NCBI GenBank assembly: GCA_029721435.1
Contig: CM056573.1
Span: 98,757,447-98,821,446, forward strand
From: Gymnothorax reevesii
Taxonomy: Eukaryota; Chordata; Actinopteri; Anguilliformes; Muraenidae
Length of the DNA: 64,000 bases
Reading direction: 5' to 3'
The translations under genes were made by a program, and so were the position numbers. Positions 15,301-27,300 of this stretch are shown piece by piece. The notes below the pieces were generated by a model that did not search any database, had not been told where the DNA came from, and worked only from the letters and a program-made list of their open reading frames with translations. Every line of letters starts with the position of its first letter. Positions within the stretch are counted from its first letter, which is position 1.

Positions 15301-18300
15301 TTTGTTGGCAAAAGGGGGTTCTACAAAGTATTAACATCAGGGGTGCTAATAATTGTGGCACACATGATTTGATGAAAAACAATTATTTCTTAAATTGGGA
15401 TTTTTTTTCCCACTGAATAAATGCACTTGAATTAAAGGTTGGATTTTCCTTTTTTTTCTCCATTGTGGTCCTATATAATTTAGAAAAAAAACTGAATTTA
15501 TTAGAAGGTACAGAACACTTCTTAACCAGGGGTACCAATAATTATGGAGGGCAGTGTACTTTTTAAGTAATCAATATTTCACTTCTTCAAATTCATAATA
15601 TAAATTTAAAAGCACATACATAAAGCATATTTGAAAGAACTGGCTCAGTTTCTGACAGTAGTTGTGTCACAATGACTGTGCATGCTTGGAACTTCCTAGT
15701 GCATGGAGGTTTATCGGTTTCGCAAGCCTTATGATGGATTTCACCACAAGTAATTGGAAACTGATTATGACTCCTGACTCCGAACAAACACTACATTGAA
15801 CAATACATCACAAACAACCTGTTCACTCCAATTTAGCTTGCATCACTGACACTGGTGCAAAAAGTGAAGACTCTTATTGTGATGCAAAGTGCATCCAGGA
15901 CAGAGAGAAAGTAAGTATCAAAAGGTATTATTTATTTAGCTATTATTATTTACCTCTTATAATAAAAAAATGCAGCCTTGATGAGAAGACCAAATGTGCA
16001 GTAATTAATATTTAATTATATTAAATTATATTAAATTAGAAGTCATGGCAGTGATCCGAGCATTAACTAAAAGAATGGGATTTTAATATTTGGAAAAATA
16101 ATCTGTGTAGTGGTGCATCTAGTACTGTACAGGTTTTTAAGAGCCCTGATGAAGCAAAGCCATTGAGCGTAGCATCCTAACCATGCCAATGCTGACAGGC
16201 TGAAATTGCAGCAGTGTGGCGCGCTGCTGGCCAAGGTAATAATGCATTGGGAGGCAGAAAACAAACAAAAAAAAAATCACATACTACCATTGCCTCCCAT
16301 CATTTGAACCAGTCATATTTTGCTGCAGTGGGCCAATTTAGGATGCCTGGAAATATGCATTCTAATACTGATGGAACAATCAAGGCGGGTAATGAAAATC
16401 AATTTTCTTGAGTTGTAGTTTCTGGACGGTTAAAATAGAGAAAAAAATCAACAGAACTATTCTCTCAGAAGGGCTCTTGGGGTGATGAAACAAGAAACTC
16501 TCCTGAATGCCTCATAGTCACTCCATGACAAGTTGAGTTTCATTCTGGGATCAGTCACCATCTCATCAGACAAGAGCGACTCATTAAGTTGACTGACAGT
16601 TGCAGTTTGATTGTTGCTGCATATTGAGTATCACCCTTAAAAATCAGTACTAACCAGCCTGGTCCTGGTGATCTACCTGTCATGGTTATGGTTTTTTGTC
16701 ATGTTTATATTCATATTTATGTTCAGGATCTGTGTTCATGATTTTGTCTTATATTTATTTATTTATTATTGGTTATTGTAATTCTCAGGTTTTAGTTCAT
16801 TCCAATTCTCAATTCCATTGCACTTGTCTCCCCTGTGTTGTATTCTAGTTGGTTCAGTCCGTCTTCCCCACTGACTTCGGGTGATTTCAATGGTTTCTGG
16901 TGTTTAATGTATTCCTTCGATTCTCGTTTACTTCCTTCGTCTTACTGTTCTGATTACTAACTAAACTAACATTTGTATTTTGAATCATAGTCTACTAACA
17001 CAACTAATCCATGTATATAGATTACTAACTTACTAACGAGCACTCTAGTTAAATCTGCAAAGTTGCACCTCTACTAATTAATACTAATTCCCTCTCAGCA
17101 ATCGCCCTGTTCTAGTCTCCGCCTCTTGCTCAGCTTTACCTGTCTCCCCCTGCGTTTCTGATTGATCTCTCGCACCTGTTTAATTACTTTCCTGCACTCG
17201 TTATCTGTGCACTAAGAACTCCTTGACCGGAGCTGTTTAAATGTCATAGGCTGTTTGTGTGATTCCCGCCCGTGTCTTGGCTTTCACCAGTTTTCGTGGT
17301 TAGGGTTTCCCTCATGTGTTCCTCCCGTTGTAATTAGTCTGATCCAGTGAACCTGCTTCCTGCATAGCATGTGACTTCCCTCTCGTCTATTTAAGCAGTC
17401 TTTTCACAGCCTGCTCCTTGTCAGAACGTTGATCGATATTTCTTTGTGCAGAGCGCCGTGTATGCCATTGAGTGTTGTTTTTCTTCTACTGGTTTGTCCG
17501 ACTAAGATTCTTGCCATTGCCCTTCTTGTATTTTGTCTTTTTGGACCCATTTTTGTATGACCACGATTTCTGTGTTTGGATGCCCTGTGTATGACCCTTG
17601 GCTCTGTTCTTCGACTACGACTTTTTGCCTACCGTTTATATACCTTTGCTCATCTGTCTTCCTGGTTCTGACCCCTGCCTGTCTAGTCGACATTGTTTTT
17701 GGATTTTGTATTGCGGCTTGGCAATGGTGTTTTTTGGCTTTGACTTGGACCTCATTAAAGGCATACGTTTTTTGGATTTCTCTCTTGCGTGTGGTTCCTG
17801 AAGTTATTAACTATGACCCTTATGTTTATGCTTAAAATTACTGCCTATTCTTAGACCTTGAAAACCAAAAATGATAAATGTTTGTGCACTGGGTTGTAGC
17901 TCCCAATATTTTTTTTGACTGGAAAAGCAGGCAATGTTTCAACCCAGCAGGGTCTTCATCAGGCAAATGACTTACATGACCCATAGACAGGTGTGTGTGT
18001 ATATATAGAGGTAGTAGACAAATGACATCATTCTGACATCACTGTCAATCAATAAAATATAGTCAGGATTCATCATAGAAAATTGACACTATGTACAAAA
18101 TAGACATATAGCATACAACAAGAGATGTAGTTACATTTTTTGTACTAAAAATAAATGAAATAAACATGCAGAAGTACCAGGCAGGAAGGCAAAAGACAGT
18201 CACAGAAAGGGTTTTATGTCAAATTCCTCATTCAAACCTTTAGGAGACATGGTGTTAAGAAAATGAATCCAATAAATTACTTGTTTGGAGGAGCCTTCCT

Positions 18301-21300
18301 TCAAGATCACCCCCCAGGATGTTTCTCAACTTTTTCAATGCCAACATAACTCAATGCACTGGCATTATGAGCCGCTTGTTTAAAAACAGAAAACGCTCTA
18401 CATGGGACTCCACCTTTAAATACTTCCTAACAGAGAAAAAGCATTTTTTGGGTATAGAGGGATTATTGGTGACCAATCCAATTTCCATCCCTGGCTTTAT
18501 TGATGAACTCACGCCAATTTCCACTTGAAAATTATTAATTCATGTTGAGTTTCATGAATCAAAAGTTGATTTGTGTTAGAAATATGATTAGTTTATGACT
18601 TGACAGTACAATTTTGAGAGCTTGGAGAGCCACTTGGATAGCGATCTTATATGGCTCATGGACAGTCAGTAATTTTAAATATCATACTCGGATGTAAAAC
18701 ATTTCTGTTCAAAGCGTGTATGATCCTGAAAATGTATTGTTTTTCCTCCAAGCCATTTAGTTGTCTGTATTTTTACAACTTCAGTGTTGAATTTTCACGA
18801 AGATTTTTTGTGTTTGCATCCCTTATTCTGTAATAGAATTATGAAAATTTACTGAAGTAAGATGGTATTCTAAATGCAACAAGTGTCTTGCTTCATTTAA
18901 GTTATTTTCCACTCATATCATATTTGAATTCTGATATCTTAAATAGGGGAAAACATATATTGCAGGATTTCACTTCTGCAAATAAATATTAACAGTTGCT
19001 TTAGTTAATACAAACGGCCTGCAATTTTCCGAATTAACCATTGAGAGGATCCCACAGCGATAAAGCAGGCACACAAAAATAATTAACCAGTCAATACAGG
19101 AAAAGATAAGCATAAACAAACTGATAAAAATTAGAAGCTTAATGAGATTTTAAAAATTGCTGTGTACTGCAACCACGTTTTTTTCTTTCAATGCTCTGTT
19201 ATGTTAATGAATTAAGCACTGACTTCTTGTGCTGCAGGAACCAAGGTGTAAAATCCAAGTTCAGAGAATTAAAGTCCTCCCAATCCGTAAAATTATAGTC
19301 CTCCCATTATTTTGCTCCAGCCATCAGGATTTGCTCATTTGATTAATTCTTTAGCAAAGAGGCATAACCATGGCCACGGTTACAACTGTTTGTTCAATGC
19401 AACTTTTGTCATCTGATCATGCCAGCATGCATCAGCTGTCACGTGTGTACGCACAGAGATCGGATCTCGCCCGTAATTGTACCCATTTTATACTGACGTG
19501 GTCTGGCTGGCACTGAGTTCAGATCTCAGTGAAGTGAGCACAGCATGGGAGCACAATACAGACAATGTAACAAAAACTCTTTTTCAAAATCCCGTCTCGT
19601 TTCATCATCCCACGACATAGGAATTCCTCTCCTGAGAGCATAAACCAAAAGGAGGATATTCAAAGATGGAGAGAAACCAGAGCTGGAGCACAGCTGAGAC
19701 CCGCAGTTTTCTAGCACAGTGGTCGAAAACCACAGTGCAAGCTACACTTGACAGCAGTTACTGGAATAAAGCAATATTTGAGAAAAATGCCAATGTTCCA
19801 GCACTGAGGAAAACAATAGCTGCGTTAATCACCTGTCTCCGCTTGTGCCTCTCAACAAAGCATATCTCATACCGATCCTGCCACTATGACAAAATAAACA
19901 AAATAATAAGCAAAGAAAATAGCCTCTTTCTTTCACCATGAGCCATTTACTGTGCACCCATTGGATGGGAATATATGTGCACGGGAATATATCAGATCAA
20001 ATAAGTAGCAGTGAAATGTCAGGTGTGGACACACATGTACGCAGCTGAGTTCCATTCTGGTTTTAACACTGAGGATGCTGGAGAGTTACCTTCTTCCACA
20101 CTGCTTCCAGAGCAGGTTGGGTGCACATTCCATAGAGTTTGCATGAATGAGGCATCTACCTGGATGTTGCCATTGGAGATGGAAATATGCTGAGGGGGAG
20201 AAAAGAATGATTAAATGAGTGCCAGAGGACTCAGGGTTTTTTCCTTTGGAGAATTTGCCTAATTTCTTACCGCCACCAGTTCCCAACACAATTTCTGTAT
20301 CACATTCGCCGTTGCGCGAGCAAAAAAAAAAAAAAAGCATCCACCCCCCCCCCCAGGCTCAACAAAATAGCGACATTACCGTCCATCCTGAGCACTGCAC
20401 TAGCTGAATCTGCACTTAAAAATTCACTGTATTAGGACACAATTGTTAATACAAATTCACTGTATTAGGACACAATTGTTAATTCGTCCCCCCAGGAATC
20501 CGCGATTCCGCGATCGCGGAATTTACCGCGGATTTCAAAGCCCTCCGCGGAAATCTGAGCAGTCCGCGGAATATAGGGCGAGGTGCAGAATTTTATATTT
20601 TACATGTATTTTTCATCCCGGCCGCTAGATTTTGCGGTCAGATAAAACTTGATCTAAGACTCACAGCTGGTGCTGCCGGTTACGGAAACTGATTTTTTTC
20701 TGCTGTATGCAGCATAAACTATATAAAAAGATGGACGCAGCACCCCGATTTGAAAAAAGAAGCCCATGTGGAAGTACCGTAGAATGGCATTCTATTTAAT
20801 GGCCAGCAGATGGCGACGTCAGTGGTTGCAGAAAGAAGTTCAATGCAATAGAAGTCTATGAGAAAAAGATCCTACTTTCCGACCTGATTTTTAATTTAAA
20901 TAATGATTTTTCACATCATTTTATGTTAGCTATAGCAAGTTTCAGGTCTCCTTCGATATATCATGACATTCATTTTCGTGAATTATGGTCCCATATAAAC
21001 TAGAATAAAGTATAAAGCCTCTGGTCCTCGTCCGATACGGTCAGATCCAGAGCCATGTTCCTCCCCGGATCTTCGATTCACTTCTTCATCCTCGAACCAG
21101 TGGGTGACATCACGGTAGCTTCATCCATCTTTTTATACAGTCTATGGTATGCAGTAACGTTTACAATATCCTGAGGATACAGTGAATAATGTACACTTTG
21201 TTTAAATCTTTACTTTGATCTTTGGCACTTGTTCAGTTACTAAGCCTCGTTCACCCATAGTTTGGTGAAATGTTTTGCACTTTATAAGTTATGCAAATAA

Positions 21301-24300
21301 ATCTGCTCAAGAGGGACAAAAAGAATAGTGATGCTGCTTATTTTATAACCACGATGTTTCGCAGTGTTTTGGTATTGCAAATAATTTCATAAGAGAATTT
21401 TTGCTTCATTATTACATAAATTTGCTTTATAACTGGTCATTTTAGGTTTTTTTTAATGCCCACAGAAAATCAACTTTCAAGCCGCGGAATCAAGAATTTC
21501 TCTCCGCAGAATCAGGAATGTTCTCCGCGGAATCAACACTTTTTCTCCGCTGATTCCTGGGGGGACTAGTTAATACAACCATGTATGCATTATATAACCT
21601 GCTTAAAGGTGCCCTGTGTAATGGCAGCCGAAATTTAAATTCATTCTCTACACACTCCAAAGAAAATGGGGGCAGTAAGTGCAGAAAGTGAGGTGGTCTA
21701 CCCTAGCATAAAGAGCGAGAAACGGCACAGTCCCTCCTCCCATCAAGCTTACTGTCCATGATTCGCCCCCACCTTCCCAACAACCCCATAGCCGACTATC
21801 TACAATCCAAACAGTGCCGCTCTGACTCCATAACTCTGAGGTATAAACACACGAGTGAACGTCAGTTGATTCTGTACTGACATCATCAAGCTACTCCTCG
21901 TCACCCGATCCAGTAAATATTTCCAAATTACGTGTCATTGTCCATTCGAAATAAATTCATTTGCTAGATAAAATTCGCTGCTGTTGAGCAAGCTAGCATC
22001 AATGTAACGTTAGTTAATGTTAAGCGCTAATGCTGAACCAACATTTGCGTGAATAAATCTATCTAATGCCGGACTTTACCATAACCAGTCTCTGATCCCA
22101 AAATCAGCTGGCCAGTCAGTTGCCACTGTTAGTTGACCATCACTTTACCATACGTCGTCTAAACAGTTATAGTGGAGTTCAAAATTATGAAGTAATCTTA
22201 GCTGCTCGTGTACAAGTAAAACTAGGGACAGGATCATTTCAGAACAATATGTATGCCGCCCGCCTGATGCTAATTTCACAGTATGCAACCAGTTTGCCTA
22301 ATATGCAGTCTTCATTAGCAAGACCTCTTCTAGCAATAGAGTATCATTAGTCAAAAGTACACATTCTTTCATGTTTCATTACATTATACAATGTTTTCCG
22401 TTATGTTTCTTGCGTTCATTTAGGGTTCATTGTCATCAAAGCCATTTCAAGCTTCTTAGCTAATGTACCTTCCACACGATTGACATCAGGTTCAAGTACG
22501 CCCTCAAGCCGTGTGATTTATTCATGCACTGCAGTTTGGCTGGCTGTTATGTTGCCTGCATACCGCCACCCATGGCAGAAACTGTTGACATAGGACGGTG
22601 CGCAGCTAGTGATTTAGCGTGCTAATTCAGGTTGATATCTCTGCACCACTATACCATATCATCTTTTTTATGACATCATTGCCCTTATTTCTTCTCATTC
22701 TTTTGTTGTCTCTCGCTCATTTTTTGGATATTTTGTCCTCAATTCTTACACAGGGCACCTTTAAACCTGATCGGAGAGGCAGGCGAGGCCACAGGCTGTC
22801 CCAGCATTCAATGGGCAAGAGACAGCAATGCACCCTGTGCAGTGAAGTTATCACAGGGCACACCCATTAACACACCAGTCACTGATAAACTCGCACCTAT
22901 GGGCAATTTAGAGTCTCTGACTAGGCAAACATGAATGTCTTTAGACTGTTTGAGGAAACAAAAGAGCCTAAAGGAAACCAATGAGAACATGAAAGTGCCT
23001 ACTGGACAGAAAAGCCAATGCCAGACTCAAACTTAAAACCTTTGTCCTGTTAGGCAACAGTGCTGACCACTGCACCACCATGCCTTCTTTGTTTATCGTT
23101 CTTTTGCATCTTTAACTGTAGTGCCTCTCGTATTTATTGAGAGCAACTGCATTTAAGAACTTCACTGCAGTGGCTGCATTGTGCATTGCTGCAGTATATG
23201 GCAATAAAACTGAAACATCACCATGAAGATTTGCAAGTTCATCATCATTTAAAAATCATTCACTAGTTTGCCAAAAAAGCATTTTATGTGCAAATTTAGC
23301 AACATAGAATTTTAAAAGATTTGCAGGGGTAAGCAATATTACTTAGTCAGCCTGGATGAAATTCTGCAGCCTTGATCACGATCCACAACACAAGGCATGT
23401 AATATAGATGCGATTGAAATACAGCATGGGTGATTGTGCAAGCGTGCACTGGAGTGCATATGTGAATGCATTTCACTTGAGCGTGTGTGTGGGAGATTGT
23501 GTTTGCATGCACATGCGTGTGTGTGTGTGTGTGTGTGTGCGTGCGTGAGTGTGTTTATGTATATTTGTGTGCATGTAGTATGCACGCCAGAGACTGTGTT
23601 CACGAAGGACTGGAAGCCCCTCTTCTACGACCTGAAATGGTCTGTTCTCTCCCTGCTGAATTTTGTTACAGTAGGTCGCCAGGAAATGTGCTGCTAATGC
23701 TGTCCTGGGGCCTAGGATTGGCTCTTATTAAAACATTGCCTGTCGAGAGACCACGCAGCCGAGGGGAGCAGCGGTAACATGAGAGCCGAGGTCCCTGAGG
23801 CATGCGCTTATGCTGGCCACATGAGGCCACAGCTTTAACACCCAGAGGATACTTTTTCAGTGCGTCACACACAGACATACTTCCCAGGGCTGGCATTCCA
23901 AGGGTGTAAAAGTTTCTATGGGTACTGGGAGACATAGCAGGGCCCACAGTAAGTGTAAGACCTGGGATTGGCGAGAATGCTCTCTACTTCTATGGTACAC
24001 AAGTACGCAGCTTGCAAATCCCTTTCAGTAGCGCACAACTAGGTCTTACAAATGCGCCATATGTACGTCTTATCATTCCCGCGGGCGCAAAATGACGACA
24101 GAGGAAGATGGCCTATTTTTTGGGAATCCCTAAGAGCTGATTGCGTCAGGTCAGTCTTTGGTTAGGTACACAACTGCAATCCTCAAATCTATCCTATAAA
24201 AGACATCTACTAAAAGGGGCAGTACATTTTCCGACAGCATCTCAAGATATTAGCAAATTTATCAACCCCATGGCTTTCCTCCACACTTAACGTAAAGACA

Positions 24301-27300
24301 ACAACTAGCACAATGATTTGCGCAAGCTCACGTCTCCAGACACGACCTCAACTCTGCATGGATATGTAACATGCGAGGTATGTGCGGCTGTCTTTACATT
24401 GTATAGAAGACCAGTCACTTTCCTACAGAAAGGACTCATTGCGATAATGCTGCTAACAACCATGCCCAGGTGCACTGGCTACATAATGGCCAAAGGTGGA
24501 ATTTCTAACTCTGGACCTGCAAATAGAACAATAAATGGCAAATTATGGATGTTTGCAAAGCCAAAATATAGAGTAACCATGCTAAACATGCTAGCAAATA
24601 AGTAAAGAATCTACAATCAAAGTCACTGTAAGGTCTGAAGCGCACAGTGCAAGTGCATTTAGAACATGTCCAAATCCATTTTCACTAGTTTAACGGTGGG
24701 CTTTCTGGGCACAAAGTATGGTGTATGGCTCAAAAGGGTTGGCCTAAATCTCTAAATTAGTCATAGACGTGTTTTGAGCATAACATGAATGTAATAAAAT
24801 GTAAATAAAATGTGATAAAAACATTTCTTAAAATATTGTTCAAAATAGTTTAATTTAATAAGAGATAGTTCATATAATGATAACTTGCTGAAATTCAACC
24901 CACTGATGTCAGAGTGACATCATTGTGACCCATAACGCTAGGACCACATTGTAGTGATGAACAGAATGGGGTTAGTTTGATGTCTCTAACTTGAATAAAG
25001 TTTATCAGTCTGTATTTGAAATACCTTGTCTTTGTAGTGCACTCAATTGAACATAGGTCAAAAAGGATATGAAAATCATTGCATTCTGTTTTATTCTTTT
25101 GCACAACATCCCAACTTCATTGGAATTGGGGTTTGTATAAAATGATGTATAAGATCTAAAAAGTTTCCATTTGATGTAGTGCTGTGGTCATTAAAACATG
25201 GCATCCAGGATTTTAATATTTTTCTCCCTGGAGTCGGCGGATGCTGCAATGCATCTTCCGCGTTTCTATTAAACATCACTGCAATAATACAGCCAAGAAA
25301 TACGATCTACATTTTACCAGAATCAGTGGAGTTTCTTCTTTAAATTTCTTTTGTCTCAGTAGATTGTGCATGACTCACAGGCGGCTGAGGCAAGAACTTG
25401 ACACTCTTTCACCATGTGCAATCGGTGGATTTGTGTGTCCGCCTTTAGAAACCAAACAGAAACTAAAACCTAAAAGAAAATCTCTATGGACTGAGCAATT
25501 AGTTTAGAAACACTTCTGCTATTGAAGACATTCGTGAAAAATGGTCAAGAAGTTTATAGCTGCTGATGTTCTTGCAGCCAATTGAGAAAGTAGTATCATC
25601 AGAGCCTGAGGGCTTTGATTCATCAGGTATAGATGAATGCGGAAATAAAAGAGATCCAACTGAAGATGGGTAAGTGTAATTGCGCATATTTTCTATAAAT
25701 GTGCCTATCTTCATTACATGCTGCTTCTGAGCACCATGAGTGAAATCCGTGTATCAATAGTCAGCAACTTTGCGAGACAAAATAAAATGGCCATTCGTAA
25801 AGGTTTACTCTGAGAAAAAGTAATTTCATAGTGTAAAAAGACAAATAGTTTACGTAGATGAATAGCTCGCCACTGACTACTTTATCACACTGCTCTGAGC
25901 AGATCGCAATGTCTTTCATACACCTCTAGAAATACATATACAGCATCCCACCAGTATTCTCGCAAAAATATTAATAAAAACGCGGAGCGCGATGCGCTGC
26001 CTTAACCCGCCAACTGCAGAGGGTAAATGTTTTGGCACATTGGTGTACAGTTAAGCACAGCATGCATAACAGTGTTCCACTGAACTACATATCTCCTCAT
26101 CCACTGCAGACCTTCCATGCATCTTTCAGTCTCTATTCACAATACTGTGAGACCTTAAGGGTGCACAATAGATGTAGTAGCAGAACAGATATAGGCGCTG
26201 TTGGGTTGAATAGGTACGTTGTACACAGTCCATGCCTGCCATTTAAAGCTTAAGGCAGACGTGCTCACCAGGTAGCGCTCCGTAGACACACTAACGAGAA
26301 TGAGGTCATCACCAATGCGCACTTTCTCTCCCTCTGACCTCTGCTTGGAGGCAGGGTGGATTGTCCACCAACAGGCTTCACCTGCAAGGGAAGGACACAG
26401 TCAGCAACGGTAACACGAAAAGCATAGAATTTTTGCTTTGAATATAGATGATTCACAAACGTGCATACTTAAAAACACCTGGAGGCTCCTGTACTCTCCT
26501 AATGAGACAATCGGGGCACATAAAAGGATGAAATTTAGCCTAGAAATACGTGCGAAAACAAATATAATAAAACAACTAGAAGAGCACTCAGTAGAGCGCA
26601 TACTTCTGCCGTGCCATATGTCAGTATAACTGCATCCAGGATCCAGAATATTATTCAGATCACCATCAGCTATAATCAATTCTAATTTAGAGAAGATTCT
26701 ATTTAATGCTGGAATTTGATGAAAATTTGTTCATTACATGAGCGAAAATCATTCCAATCCAGTATATTTCAACATACACCAGATCTAGAGTCTAGACTAT
26801 GTTCCAGAGTCTACTCATGCTTGGAAGACCACCTATCCCCTACCAAGTTTCATACCATAACTTTTTGAGTTATCCTGCTAAAAGAGAGACATACAGAAAA
26901 TACTTCTGAAAATATTACAGAGGTTAGAATAGATTTGAAAAGTAAAGGAGTTAATGCAATAAAAAATTTCTCCTCAGCTTGTTTTATAGTTCACTGCTAT
27001 CTTGCATTTTCCTGTCCACATTCAGAGGCGTAGCCAGCGGGGGGGCCAAGACACGTCCCTTTATGACTGCAATTAGTAGTTATCAATCATTTTCCTTTAT
27101 TGCCGCGTTTTCCAATGATCGTAACTGGCAACCGAAGACACGGTTTCTCTCCATATGTGATCTAACAGCAATTAAATTATGGGCTAAATTCAGTACTGTT
27201 GGCGAACAAGAACAGAGAATTGGGTTGCGCAAAACTTCGGTTTAAAACAATTATTACTCCTGACCCGTTCTCAGTCTTTTTCATAATTAACAAAAAGTTC

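Larger units (their letters stand above)
13741..20089 (-). other. ryr3 intron 7
   Basis: A 6.35-kb intron. It holds a Tc1 copy (13946-15556), an LTR-like repeat (about 16679-17818) and a Penelope-like 3' fragment (17930-18535). In 15560-16670 and 18540-20089 I see only unique-looking AT-rich DNA. Confidence 0.85.
20190..26268 (-). other. ryr3 intron 6
   Basis: A 6.1-kb intron. It holds a TTAA-flanked element (20473-21569) with a nested hAT MITE, a second TTAA-flanked element (21607-22760), a SINE (about 22780-23085), a GT microsatellite (23507-23545) and a Tc1-type terminal fragment (about 24975-25137). In 23600-24970 and 25140-26268 I see nothing I can name. Confidence 0.85.
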
